DNA of 64,000 nt, from the NCBI RefSeq assembly GCF_902859935.1, contig NZ_CADIKI010000014.1:159705-223704 (forward strand). Reading direction: 5' to 3'. Positions 18,417 to 27,318 of the stretch are shown piece after piece. Numbering within the stretch: position 1 is the stretch's first letter; every line of letters starts with the position of its first letter. The notes beneath the pieces were generated by a model. It worked only from the letters and a program-made list of their open reading frames with translations, did not search any database and was not told where the DNA came from. The position numbers and the translations under genes were made by a program. Source of the stretch: Paraburkholderia fynbosensis. Lineage in GTDB: Bacteria; Pseudomonadota; Gammaproteobacteria; Burkholderiales; Burkholderiaceae.

Positions 18417-19499
18417 TCAGGGTGCGAACGACAGGAACAGATACGCCGCGAACAGCGACAGGTGCACGGCGCCTTGCAGAATCGTCGTGCGGCCGGTGCT
18501 CAGCGTAAGGGTGCCGACCACCAGGGTCAGCGCGAGCAGCACGGTTTCCTTGCCGTTGATGCCGAGCACGAGCGGCTGACCGGTGTACAGAAACACGCCG
18601 GCGACAGTCGGAATGGTCAGTCCGATACTCGCCAGCGCCGAGCCGAGCGCGAGATTCAGGCTGTTCTGCAAGCGGTCGGCGCGCGCTGCGCGCACGGCGG
18701 CGAGTCCTTCGGGCAGCAGCACCAGCGCGGCGATGATGATACCCACCACGGCCGGCGGCGCCCCCGCGTTCTGCACCGCGGTCTCGACGACCGGGGACAG
18801 CACCTTCGCCAGCAGCACCACGCCGACGAGGCAAACCAGCAGCAGTGCGCCGCTCACCAGCGCGAGGCTGACGCTCGGCGGCGCGGCATGGACGTCTTCG
18901 TCGGGCACGCCGGCGAGGAAGTAATCGCGGTGACGCACGGTTTGCACGAACACGAACACGCAATACAGCACCAGCGACGAGATCCCGGCGAACGCCAGTT
19001 GTGACGACGACAGGATCGGGCCGACGCTGGTCGTCGTGAAGTTCGGCATGACCAGCGTCAGTACGGACAGCGACGCGAGCACCGCCAGCGCGGCCGCCGC
19101 GCCACGGCTCTGGAAATCCTGCTCCAGATGGCGGATACCGCCCACCAGCAGACAGAGGCCGACGATGCCGTTGCACACGATCATCACCGCGGCGAACACC
19201 GTGTCGCGTGCCAGACCGGCTTTCTCGGGGCCGGACGTCAGCATCACCGAAACGATCAGCGCCACCTCGATCACAGTGACGGCCACCGCCAGCACCAGCG
19301 TGCCGAACGGCTCGCCGACGCGATGCGCGACCACTTCCGCATGATGGACCGCGGTGAAAACCGCCACGCACAGCGCGACGCCCACGAGCGCGAGCAGCAA
19401 CCCGTTGCCCGGCATCGCATACGCGGCGCCGAGCACGATCCACGCGGCGAACGGCGCGGCAATGGTCCAGCGAGGCAAAACGGTCGAGGGCTTGGTCAT
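18417..19499 (-). CDS. ChaA-type calcium/cation:proton antiporter
   Basis: 360 residues with about eleven transmembrane helices. The two internal exchanger repeats are visible as GEPFGTLVLAVAVTVIEVALI (about 63-83) and ALVLLPEGLAAVRAARADRLQNSLNLALGSALASIGLTIP (about 260-300). The acidic residues within the E-x-x-L-I and L-P-E-G helices are the cation-binding positions of the CaCA superfamily. It should expel Ca2+, and possibly Na+ or K+, from the cytoplasm in exchange for protons. Gene standing alone, convergent with the LysR gene. Confidence 0.9.
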   Translation of the reverse strand: MTKPSTVLPRWTIAAPFAAWIVLGAAYAMPGNGLLLALVGVALCVAVFTAVHHAEVVAHRVGEPFGTLVLAVAVTVIEVALIVSVMLTSGPEKAGLARDTVFAAVMIVCNGIVGLCLLVGGIRHLEQDFQSRGAAAALAVLASLSVLTLVMPNFTTTSVGPILSSSQLAFAGISSLVLYCVFVFVQTVRHRDYFLAGVPDEDVHAAPPSVSLALVSGALLLVCLVGVVLLAKVLSPVVETAVQNAGAPPAVVGIIIAALVLLPEGLAAVRAARADRLQNSLNLALGSALASIGLTIPTVAGVFLYTGQPLVLGINGKETVLLALTLVVGTLTLSTGRTTILQGAVHLSLFAAYLFLSFAP

Positions 19500-19929
19500 T
19501 CGGGCGTCCTGTCATGCGTGTTCGTGGCCGGGCGATCCGTGTCGCCCGGAATTGAAGCTGGCAAAGCTGAGGAAGGCTAAACCAATGGATCAACAACGCG
19601 CGCTAACATACTAAATTATAAAGGATAAATCGAAGAGACCGTTTGAACTTGCATCAAACGAGTGTCAACCCATGAGGGATGCTCGCCGCGTTGCCCAAGG
19701 GCCGGGCTGTCAGCGCGCGAACGGCGACTTCTCTCTTGTAGCAGGATTTCGTTACGCGGGACCGCGTGATGGGATGTCGCGTGCGCAGCGGCTGGGCCGC
19801 AAGACACGGGGCGCTGGGCGGACCGCACCGGCGCGGTACGGACGAACAGGGGTTCAAGCCGGGCGCGGGGCCAATATCATGCGAAGTGACACCGGCGCCC
19901 GCTTGTTGCTTTACAACAGATCGATCTGC
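19500..19929. other. Intergenic region
   Basis: 430 bases. The stretch 19600-19650 is AT-rich and could hold the promoter of the antiporter gene. No gene or strong hairpin was seen. Confidence 0.4.
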
Positions 19930-20280
19930 TTATTGTCCTTCAGCGCGGATCGTCAGCGCGTTCTTCACCGACGTCACGCCGGCCACCGACTTCGCCGCAT
20001 TCGTGGCGATGTCGAGTTGCGCTGATTCCGGCACGGAACCGGCCAGCGTCACGTCGCCGCCGCGCGCGCGCACGGTGATGTTCGAGACGCTCAGGCCTTT
20101 CGTCTTGGCCAGCGTGCTGCGGACTTTGCGTTGCAGAGCGCGATTAGCCTGTTTCGTCTGCTTGGCGGTCGGCGCTGCAGACGCGGGGGACGCGGCATCG
20201 GCCGTTTGGGCGTAGGCATTGATGGACGCCAGAACGATCAGCGCGCCGCCGATCACCTTGATTGCCGGAAATGCTTTCAT
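19930..20280 (-). CDS. Periplasmic BON-domain protein
   Basis: 116 residues. ATG 20280 follows AGGAG at good distance, so an upstream in-frame start was rejected. A signal peptide (MKAFPAIKVIGGALIVLASINAYAQ) precedes one BON domain (about 45-115): LQRKVRSTLAKTKGLSVSNITVRARGGDVTLAGSVPE and KSVAGVTSVKNALTI. BON domains of OsmY/DolP type bind phospholipid surfaces or protect the envelope during stress. No operon partner. Confidence 0.88.
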   Translation of the reverse strand: MKAFPAIKVIGGALIVLASINAYAQTADAASPASAAPTAKQTKQANRALQRKVRSTLAKTKGLSVSNITVRARGGDVTLAGSVPESAQLDIATNAAKSVAGVTSVKNALTIRAEGQ

Positions 20281-20725
20281 TCGACTTTCTCCTATTGTCA
20301 TAAGTACGCAGTCCCCGGACGGGGACCATTTGCTACACCAACGAGTGAATCGGAATCAAATCTGAATGGAACCGAACTGCAGGTCCTGCGGAAGCTTTCA
20401 ATCTGTATGCCGATTTGGGCGGACCGAGACAAGCGCGTCCACGCCCTCAAAGGGCTGTGTAACAGGCCGCAGAGAACGATACAGCAATTAGTGCCATGTT
20501 GAACGCGGGCTATCCCGAAATGAGGCTTTGCTACAACGATTCGGTTGATGGAAACAGTTCGATGGCGTTGTAACGCTGATTAGCCAAGCTGTTGTGCTCG
20601 TGATGTCGTTATTCTTTTCTATGCGACGTGGTTTTATCCCAATGGTTGGGAATGACGCAGTATTCGCGCTTTGTGAACTCTTGAATGCTGTTATGCCGCC
20701 TGCTTTAAAATCAGGAATCGAATGC
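20281..20725. other. Divergent intergenic region
   Basis: 445 bases between the BON gene and the glycosylase gene. It is less GC-rich than its surroundings, especially 20580-20720. An upstream extension of the glycosylase frame from 20594 is possible but has no family support. No hairpin terminator or RNA gene was recognised. Confidence 0.4.
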
Positions 20726-21355
20726 ATGCGAAATGAGCTGCTGCCTATCCGGCCATTACAGCGTGCCGATCTTCCGGTCGATACGATCGAACTGGCGCGC
20801 TTCATGATCGGCAAATATCTCGTGCGTGATCTGCCCGAAGGGCGTCTTAGCGGGCGGATCGTCGAAACGGAGGCCTATCCGGTCGGCGATTCGACCAGTC
20901 ACGCGTTTATCGGCCGGCGTCCGCATAACGGCGCGATGTTTCTCGCACCCGGCCATGCCTATGTGCGGCTGACCTACGGTCTGTCGTACATGCTCAACAT
21001 GTCGGCGGAAGAGGCCGAGATCGGCGCCGGCATCCTGTTTCGTGCGATCGAGCCGCTCGAAGGCCTGCCGCTGATGGAAGCGCGGCGTCCCGGCGTGCCA
21101 CTGCGCGATCTCGCGCGGGGTCCGGGCCGGCTCACGATGGCGCTCGGCATCGGCCAGTCGTTCGATGGCCGCGATCTGTGTACTGGAAGCGGTCTGTGGA
21201 TCGGCGTGATCGAGACAGGCGAAACGCCCGTCGGCGTGACGACGCGCATTGGCTTGTCGCGCGAGATGCATAGGCCGCTGCGATTTTTCGAACCGGGCAG
21301 TGCGTTCGTGAGTGGTCCGCGAAAGCTGCTTCTGATGCCACACTCCGGCGCATAA
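20726..21355 (+). CDS. DNA-3-methyladenine glycosylase, AAG/MPG family
   Basis: 209 residues. The frame is open from 20594, but family similarity begins near MRNELLPIRPLQRADLPVDTIELARFMIGKYLV, so ATG 20726 with AGGA upstream is used. Diagnostic motifs are GRIVETEAYPVGDSTSHA, where the Glu is the catalytic base that activates water; RRPHNGAMFLAPGHAYVRLTYG; and ARGPGRLTMALGI. The enzyme flips out and excises alkylated or deaminated purines (3-methyladenine, hypoxanthine) in base excision repair. Confidence 0.93.
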   Translation: MRNELLPIRPLQRADLPVDTIELARFMIGKYLVRDLPEGRLSGRIVETEAYPVGDSTSHAFIGRRPHNGAMFLAPGHAYVRLTYGLSYMLNMSAEEAEIGAGILFRAIEPLEGLPLMEARRPGVPLRDLARGPGRLTMALGIGQSFDGRDLCTGSGLWIGVIETGETPVGVTTRIGLSREMHRPLRFFEPGSAFVSGPRKLLLMPHSGA

Positions 21356-21644
21356 AAACGCGCGTCAATTCGACTGATGCCGCGACGCACTGTGGCAAAA
21401 ACTGCTCAGATCAGACGTTATTCTGAAACGGCGGACGCGTCGATTACGGCCTCGACAATTGTTACCGTAATGCGGAAATGTAAATCGCATCGTGCCGTAA
21501 TTTCGGCGCTTTTTTCGAATCCAGCAATTATGTATCTCTAAATTAAGGGTTTTCCCTCGACCATCTGGTGACTAGACTGAGATCACTCGCTTCTCACATG
21601 GTGTGGTCAGCGATGCATATAAAACAAGTCTGGAGGTAGTCATC

Positions 21645-21986
21645 ATGAAATCACTCATCAAGGCAGTCGCCATTGCAGCCGTTCTTGCCGCCCCGGTCGT
21701 TTCGTTCGCTCAGTCAAGTCAGCAACCGGTGACCCGCGCGGATGTTCGCAACGAATTGATCCAGTTGGAGCGCGCAGGCTACAACCCCGCTACGAGCAAC
21801 GACACAAACTATCCCGCCGACATTCAGGCTGCCGAACGCCGTGTACAGGCTGAGAACCCGGCCGTCGCGCAGACGCAGCCGGTCGCCGACACGAGTGGTT
21901 ACGGTGCGCCGATGAGCGGCTCGTCGCAAGCGGGCGGCATGCTCCAGCCGACGAGCGGTCCGAAGTCGGTGTATTTCGGCAACTAA
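21645..21986 (+). CDS. DUF4148-type small secreted protein
   Basis: 113 residues. ATG 21645 follows TGGAGG. A clear signal peptide (MKSLIKAVAIAAVLAAPVVSFAQ) leads to the DUF4148 core VTRADVRNELIQLERAGYNPA...NYPADIQAAERRVQ, then a Ser/Gly/Gln-rich tail ending SVYFGN. DUF4148 proteins are abundant in Burkholderia and relatives, periplasmic and of unknown function. A second, shorter member is at 26936-27208. Confidence 0.9.
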   Translation: MKSLIKAVAIAAVLAAPVVSFAQSSQQPVTRADVRNELIQLERAGYNPATSNDTNYPADIQAAERRVQAENPAVAQTQPVADTSGYGAPMSGSSQAGGMLQPTSGPKSVYFGN

Positions 21987-22358
21987 GGCGAGGCAGCCGC
22001 GTTCAAGAGCTGGCCGGCAGGCCCGGCCGGCTGCCGGACGAAGCGGGGCAGGCGCGCTCGCAGCCGCCTCGCTGCCGCGGCCAAGCCATTTGACGTCCCA
22101 GCGGCGTGTGCGCTTTTGAGATTGACGGTCCGCATGCGATCGCCAAGTGATTCAGTTGCCTCGCGATCCACGCATGCAACGCCGCGCGCACCCATTGGCA
22201 CCGAAGCGCGCGTGGCACGTTTCCCAGTTCAAAGAACCTCCGCTGCCGCAAGGTAGCTTCGCCCAACCGTTTCAACGATTGGGCTTTTTTTGCGTCGTTT
22301 TACGCAACGGGTAGTCGGCGTCGTGTGGCCGGTCGCGGCATTGAGCATGCCGCGCGCA
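21987..22358. other. Intergenic region ending in a strong plus-strand terminator; possible small RNA
   Basis: 372 bases without a convincing gene. It contains the strong hairpin terminator at 22261-22291, listed separately, some 275 bases downstream of the DUF4148 stop. The terminator either closes a long 3' untranslated region or an independent small RNA of up to about 250 nt. No promoter for such an RNA could be fixed by eye. Confidence 0.4.
22261..22291 (+). terminator. Intrinsic terminator
   Basis: GCCCAA-c-CGTT (22261-22271) pairs with AACG-a-TTGGGC (22274-22284) across a 2-base gap, with one mismatch, followed by a run of seven T. It works on the plus strand only, because no T run flanks the other side. 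Confidence 0.85.
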
Positions 22359-22802
22359 TCAGGGCCGCTCGCCGTGAATATAGAACTCGAGCTGCTGAAT
22401 GGTGAACTGCTGCTCGGCGATGATGTTCTTCACCAGGTCGCCGATCGACACCATACCGACCAGCCGGTCATTCTCGATCACCGGCAGGTGGCGCATGCGG
22501 CGCTCGGTCATCAGGGCCATGCAGTCTTCGGTGGTCTGGTCGGGGCGCACGAAACGCACCGCCTTGCTCATGATGTCGCGCACCGGCGTGGCCTTCGACG
22601 AGCGATCCATCAGCACCACCTTGCGCGCGTAGTCCCGCTCCGTGATGATCCCGGCGATGCTGTCGCCGTCCGTCACGACCAGTGCGCCGATGCTTTTTTC
22701 GGCCATCAACCGGATCGCCTCGTAGACGGAATCGTCGACGCCGATCGTGATGACACCGGTGTTGTTCGGTTTCGTTTTAAGAAGCTGGGCAACGCTTGTC
22801 AT
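22359..22802 (-). CDS. Tandem CBS-domain protein
   Basis: 147 residues made almost entirely of two CBS motifs. The first is about 10-65 (VYEAIRLMAEKSIGALVVTDGDSIAGIITERDYARKVV) and the second about 75-130 (DCMALMTERRMRHLPVIENDRLVGMVSIGDLVKNII). The pair forms a Bateman module that senses adenosine nucleotides. Stand-alone proteins of this type are usually stress- or energy-linked regulators of partner enzymes. The gene has no operon partner, so its target is unknown. Confidence 0.92.
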   Translation of the reverse strand: MTSVAQLLKTKPNNTGVITIGVDDSVYEAIRLMAEKSIGALVVTDGDSIAGIITERDYARKVVLMDRSSKATPVRDIMSKAVRFVRPDQTTEDCMALMTERRMRHLPVIENDRLVGMVSIGDLVKNIIAEQQFTIQQLEFYIHGERP

Positions 22803-23056
22803 GGAGCGGCTCCGTTTCGCAGTGCAGCACGCCGGTGCGGCGCGCTGTCGTGAGGGACAGGCCATTGCAGTATAGGCGCGACGCGGCGGCGCGGTACTCC
22901 GGGAATACCTGGGGCGCGTCGCGCGTCCGATTCGGGTAGCGGCCGGCCCGACAATCTTTGGCCGCGCGCCTTGCACCGTGCAGGGACATCCGGGTGCGCC
23001 GTGCGGATTAGCGGTAAACTCCCAGTCCAACCCTTATCCCCGATTTGATCGGGTTC

Positions 23057-23731
23057 ATGTCAGCAATACTGTCCAACGCCATGCTCACGTCTCACGAACC
23101 ATCGCCCGCAGCAGACGGCGCCATCAACGGCGAATGCGTCGTTCTCGACGCCACTGCCACGCTTCCCACGCGCTACGGCACGTTCACCTCGTACGTGTTT
23201 CGCGTGTGCGAAAGCGGCGCCGAACATCTCGCGCTCGTGATGGGCGAGGTCGCCAATCAGTCGTCCGTGTTGACGCGCCTGCATTCCGAGTGCCTCACGG
23301 GCGACGTGCTCGGCTCGTATCGTTGTGATTGCGGCGAGCAGCTCGACCTCGCGCTGCGCTACATCGCGGCCGAAGGCTGCGGCGTGCTGCTGTATCTGCG
23401 CGGCCATGAAGGGCGCGGTATCGGCCTGTCGAACAAGATTCGCGCGTATGCGCTGCAGGAGCAGGGGCGCGACACCGTCGAGGCCAATCTCGACCTCGGC
23501 TTGCCGGACGATTCGCGGGAATACGATTCAGCCGCGGGCATTCTGCGCACGTTGAAAGTCACGTCGGTGCGCTTGATGAGCAACAATCCGGAGAAGTTCG
23601 ACACGCTCTCGAAGCACGGCATTCCGGTGTCCGAGCGGGTCGCGTTGGCGATTCCGATGCGCGAGGAAAATGAGCGTTATATCCGCACGAAGCAACTCAA
23701 GTTCGGGCATTACTTCGACGAAAACGAATAG
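23057..23731 (+). CDS. ribA: GTP cyclohydrolase II
   Basis: 224 residues. It opens the imidazole ring of GTP to give the first riboflavin precursor (2,5-diamino-6-ribosylamino-4-pyrimidinone phosphate), releasing formate and pyrophosphate. The zinc site is HSECLTGDVLGSYRCDCGEQ, with three Cys. Also present are LYLRGHEGRGIGLSNKIRAYALQ, the VEANLDLGLPDDSREYDSAAGIL substrate block, and MSNNPEKFDTLSKHGI. The first ATG is 23057; a TTG four codons earlier is possible. It is encoded alone, apart from other rib genes, and not fused to RibB. Confidence 0.95.
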   Translation: MSAILSNAMLTSHEPSPAADGAINGECVVLDATATLPTRYGTFTSYVFRVCESGAEHLALVMGEVANQSSVLTRLHSECLTGDVLGSYRCDCGEQLDLALRYIAAEGCGVLLYLRGHEGRGIGLSNKIRAYALQEQGRDTVEANLDLGLPDDSREYDSAAGILRTLKVTSVRLMSNNPEKFDTLSKHGIPVSERVALAIPMREENERYIRTKQLKFGHYFDENE

Positions 23732-24401
23732 TTCGGTTGGCATTCGGGTGAACGCCGGTGTATTTGCTTGGATGTTTGAAAAATAAGGATTTTTTAAAAT
23801 TCTGTAGTGCGATGACCGGCTGCTTCGTCGCATATCCGAAAAAATAATGAACGAACTCGAGGCAGGTAATATCCGGCTCCGTGAGGAGCGGCATGGTGTT
23901 CTGGTATTCAATATAAGTATGTGATTTCAATTGTATTTTGTCGGGTGCTGAGCGCTGGGTCGATTAGTCTCCGCCAACCTTCCTCTGTTTGAGCCGGCTG
24001 CGCTGGTGTAGGTTTTTTTCCTGTTGGGAGAGAACCTGCGCCATGTGTTTTATCCGCAAGAACCTATGCCGGGAATCAAGCGCCCTTTCTCATCGTCGCG
24101 ATGCCACCGACCCGGGAGAGTGATCTGCTCGCCACGCTTCCCGGCGTGGAGGCACTTACTCGCACGATTGCATGAATCAATTGCTCAGCGACATACGCTG
24201 AGTAAAGTAGCGATAAAGGGTTTTGTAAAGATAGGAATGCTTATCTAAATGGTCGGGACTCGGACGCGTTTTTCCCCTCCCGCCCCGGCTTGTCGCGATC
24301 CTCGAGCGGCTACACGAGCACTTCACGTATCTCCAGCAGCAGATCGTTGAGATCGATCGCGAGCCGGCACCGCAACTCGCCGATGATGCGGCACGCCGGG
24401 C
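23732..24401. other. Long AT-rich intergenic region
   Basis: 670 bases between the convergent ribA and anti-sigma genes. It is clearly lower in GC than the flanks (for example 23760-23940 and 24180-24250). A 74-codon plus-strand frame at 24024-24248 shows no family character or good ribosome binding site. No terminator with a clean stem was found. Confidence 0.4.
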
Positions 24402-25226
24402 TCAGCCGGGCGCCGCCCCCGTCAACTGCGAGTACACGTCGTGCGAAAGTTGCAGCAACTGCTTGCGATCGATCCCGCCCGACACCGCGTAGCCAAAATC
24501 GCCGTCGACCCAGTAAAACACGTTCACCGGCCCGGACTGATACAACTGGAATGCCGTGGTGTTCGAGTTCACCTTGCGATGCGAGATGCACAGCGTGACG
24601 CGCTCGCCATTCGGTCCGCGATACATGAATTGCGCGGTGGGCCCATCGGCGCCGGGCAACAGGCGGCCGCCCGACAGGTTGAAGCCGCTCTTCGACAGCA
24701 CCGGCGGATGCACGTTGGTGCCGAGCCGGTCGGCGAGCCACTGCACGAAGTCCTGTTCGTGATCGGCGCTCATCTCGCTCGGCCGGTCGATTGCCGGCAT
24801 GTAGACCACGTGCGCGAGCGCCGCTTGCCGCGCGAACATTTCGCTGCTGTCCGCGCTCACCGGACGCGTGTCGGGGCGGCCCATCGTCACCGGCCCGACG
24901 GCGTCCTGGCCCATGTGCGTGCCAAAGCCGATGCCGATGCCCAGCACCAGCGCCGCCGCCATGCCGGCGAACTGCGGCCAGTTGGCGGCAATGCGCGAGC
25001 GGCGCGGCGCGCTTGCTTGCAGGCGCTTCGGCACGGGCTCGCTGAGCACGCGGTCATAGCGCTCATGGAACATGCTGTTGAGCGAAAAATAATCGCTGAC
25101 GCGTGCGGCCAGCTCGGGGTTCTGTTCGAGCGCGCGTTCCACCTCGGCACGGCGTTCGTCGGACAGCGTGCCGTCCACGTACGCATGCAGATCTTCTTCG
25201 CCGATCGGCGTCTGTTGGTCGCTCAT
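24402..25226 (-). CDS. Anti-sigma factor paired with the ECF sigma factor
   Basis: 274 residues. The cytoplasmic N-terminal anti-sigma domain (1-75) opens GEEDLHAYVDGTLSDERRAEVERALEQNPELAARVSDYFSLN, the helical pattern of transmembrane anti-sigma factors. It lacks the HxxxCxxC zinc motif. One membrane helix follows at about 85-105 (PQFAGMAAALVLGIGIGFG), then a periplasmic domain with VYWVDGDFGYAVSGGI-like strands near the end. The start overlaps the sigma-factor stop by four bases, so the two are made together. It should hold the sigma factor at the membrane until an envelope signal releases it. Confidence 0.88.
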   Translation of the reverse strand: MSDQQTPIGEEDLHAYVDGTLSDERRAEVERALEQNPELAARVSDYFSLNSMFHERYDRVLSEPVPKRLQASAPRRSRIAANWPQFAGMAAALVLGIGIGFGTHMGQDAVGPVTMGRPDTRPVSADSSEMFARQAALAHVVYMPAIDRPSEMSADHEQDFVQWLADRLGTNVHPPVLSKSGFNLSGGRLLPGADGPTAQFMYRGPNGERVTLCISHRKVNSNTTAFQLYQSGPVNVFYWVDGDFGYAVSGGIDRKQLLQLSHDVYSQLTGAAPG

Positions 25227-25741
25227 CGCACCACCTGTAATTTCGCACCGGGCTGCGCGCCCGCCATCAATGCCCGAAGCCGCTCGCGTCCGCGCGACAG
25301 CCGCGACATCACCGTGCCGATCGGGATGTTCAGCGCGAGCGCCACGTCCGCATAGCTCATTTCCTCGAGACCGACCAGCAGCACGACTTCGCGCTGCTCC
25401 ATCGGCAGACGCTGCAACGCGTAGTCGAGGTCGCGCATTTCCAGCGAACGGGCCTGCTCGGACGCCACCGCGAATTCGCTCTCGGCGACGCTGTCGTCAT
25501 CGACGGCCACGTGAACGGCGCGCGCCGACGCCTTGCGCGCCTGATTGGCGAACACGTTGTGCATGATCGTGAAGAGCCAGGCGCGCAGGTCGGTGCCGGC
25601 TTGGAACATGCCGGTGCGGCCGAGCGCGCGTTCGAGCGTGTCCTGCACGAGGTCGTCGGCGAGATCGCGGTTGTTGATCAGCGCTCGCGCATAGCGCCGC
25701 AAGCGCGGCACATGCTCCATCAACTCGTCACGCACATCCAT
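25223..25741 (-). CDS. ECF-type RNA polymerase sigma factor
   Basis: 172 residues. ATG 25741 starts MDVRDELMEHVPRLRRYARALINN; an upstream extension is low-complexity and rejected. Region 2 (about 10-75) contains NRDLADDLVQDTLERAL and LRAWLFTIMHNVFANQAR. Region 4 (about 105-160) contains ALQRLPMEQREVVLLVGLEEMSYADVALALNIPIGTVMSRLSRGRERLRAL. It is translationally coupled to the downstream anti-sigma gene. Its regulon probably includes the divergent DUF4148/catalase/cytochrome b561 genes, by proximity only. Confidence 0.93.
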   Translation of the reverse strand: MDVRDELMEHVPRLRRYARALINNRDLADDLVQDTLERALGRTGMFQAGTDLRAWLFTIMHNVFANQARKASARAVHVAVDDDSVAESEFAVASEQARSLEMRDLDYALQRLPMEQREVVLLVGLEEMSYADVALALNIPIGTVMSRLSRGRERLRALMAGAQPGAKLQVVR

Positions 25742-25905
25742 TTTTGATCCCGATGGTGAGTCCGATCGCGGGTCCGATGAAAGGGCATCGATCGGGCGTA
25801 GGGCCGGCGGCTGTCGCGCGGACTGCCAGGCGCATTCCAATGGCAAACACGGGGGAGTGCATTTTATTCCCTTTCAGTGCGCGAGATAGTGGCGCGCAGC
25901 CGGGA

Positions 25906-26631
25906 TCATCGCGCGGTCATCAAGTCGGCGGCGCGCATCAGGCCGTGGGTGCGGGCGTCGCCGGCCACCACGAAGCGCTGGCGCTGCGCCGTCCAGCTCA
26001 ACAGCCGGATCTCGCCGATGCGGCGCGCGGACCACTGCGGCTGCGCCGGCGCGAGCAGCGCGAGCGTCGATATCACCACCACCGGCTGGTTGTCGGCGTT
26101 CAGATAGATGAACTCGCTCGCGCGCTGCAACGGGCCAAGCGACAGCACGCGTTGGCCGACCAGCCGCAGGCCGATTGGGCCTAGCTCGGGCGCGGCCGGG
26201 TCCGCGGAGGTCGGCGACGCCGCGGAAAACGGCGTCGCCGCCGTTTCGGCCAGGGCCATCACGGCGGCGTTGTCGAGCGCCTGGGCGGATACCTGGGTCG
26301 CAGCCAGCCAGCCGCTCGCGGCCGCCAGCGTCAGCGCGAGCGCCACCAATGCGTCGACCAGTTTGCGCCGGCGTCCCGCAGGCTTGATGCGCCCCAACGC
26401 GCGGCGCGATCGGTCGGCGGGGCGCGTCACGGGCTCGTCGGCGGTGGGGAAGGTCTGCTGGATCTGCGCGTTCAGCCGGCCGTAAAACGCCACCCGCCGC
26501 GCTTCCGCCGGGTCCTTGCCGAGATAGTCGCGCAGGGAGCCCGCGCGCTCAGGCGTCAGGGTGCCGTCGGCGTAGGCCTGGATGTCGGCCTCGGAAAGCG
26601 GCGAGTCGGGAGGGACGTCGGTGGAGGTCAT
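25906..26631 (-). CDS. Second anti-sigma-like transmembrane protein
   Basis: 241 residues from ATG 26631; a GTG start at 26673 would add 14. The N-terminus LSEADIQAYADGTLTPERAGSLRDYLGKDPAEARRVAFYGRLNAQIQQ matches the same anti-sigma helix pattern as the gene at 24402. It is followed by a basic stretch, one membrane helix (about 98-116, LVDALVALALTLAAASGWLA) and a periplasmic part ending GDARTHGLMRAADLMTAR. It lies 164 bases upstream of the ECF gene on the same strand. It either provides a second anti-sigma input or belongs to an unlinked sigma factor. Confidence 0.8.
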   Translation of the reverse strand: MTSTDVPPDSPLSEADIQAYADGTLTPERAGSLRDYLGKDPAEARRVAFYGRLNAQIQQTFPTADEPVTRPADRSRRALGRIKPAGRRRKLVDALVALALTLAAASGWLAATQVSAQALDNAAVMALAETAATPFSAASPTSADPAAPELGPIGLRLVGQRVLSLGPLQRASEFIYLNADNQPVVVISTLALLAPAQPQWSARRIGEIRLLSWTAQRQRFVVAGDARTHGLMRAADLMTAR

Positions 26632-26935
26632 GGTGTCGGTGGTGGTCGGAGTGCTGCTATCGAGGGCGAACACGGGCAGGCGAGGGTTTATTCCGCGCCA
26701 CCAGGCCGTGGGTCATTTTTCGATGCCATGAAGCGCGCGATGACGAACGGTGCGGCATCCTTTGCGCTTTCCTGCGGCCGCCGAATCGCGAATAAGCGTG
26801 CGTGCAAATCCCGGTGAGCAGGCTTTTATTCCGCTTTCCAGATATGTTTTTCTCGTGCCGTCGACACAGGAATAAAAGCCGCCACGCCGTAGTTCTCCCT
26901 GATGCGAACCCGCACAACACTCATTGGAGTCCATC
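26632..26935. other. Divergent promoter region
   Basis: 304 bases between the anti-sigma-like gene and the plus-strand DUF4148 gene. It probably holds an ECF-dependent promoter for 26936 onward, but I could not define one. No gene seen. Confidence 0.4.
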
Positions 26936-27208
26936 ATGAAGAAGCTCGCATTTGCCGCCTTGTCCGTCGTCGTTCTCGCTGCTTCGTCGAGCGCTTTTGC
27001 GCAAGGCAAGACACGGGCCGAGGTGTATCAGGAATTGATCGAGGCGCAGCAGAACGGCCTCGACTACATCACCGATGCGTCGTACCCGGACGTCAACCCG
27101 ATCTTTGCGCAACAGGTTCAGCAGCGCAAGCAAGCGCTCGCCGCGAAAGCGGCGGCGGCGAGCAGCGTGGCGAACGGTGGTGGCGCGTCGGCAGGCAGCG
27201 TCAATTGA
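26936..27208 (+). CDS. DUF4148-type small secreted protein
   Basis: 90 residues. ATG 26936 follows TTGGAG. A signal peptide (MKKLAFAALSVVVLAASSSAFAQ) leads to the DUF4148 core KTRAEVYQELIEAQQNGLDYITDASYPDVNP, then QQVQQRKQALAAKAAAAS and a Gly/Ala/Ser tail. It is shorter than the member at 21645. It lies upstream of the SrpA-like catalase gene and may be co-transcribed. Confidence 0.88.
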   Translation: MKKLAFAALSVVVLAASSSAFAQGKTRAEVYQELIEAQQNGLDYITDASYPDVNPIFAQQVQQRKQALAAKAAAASSVANGGGASAGSVN

Positions 27209-27318
27209 CGTATCGGCAGCGCCGGCGCGCGGCTGGAACGGGCGCGCCGGTGTCGAGCGGAATAGATCGCCGCTGCGCGTGTTAGCCGGTAGGTGCATCT
27301 ATCCGATAAGGAGTCCTC

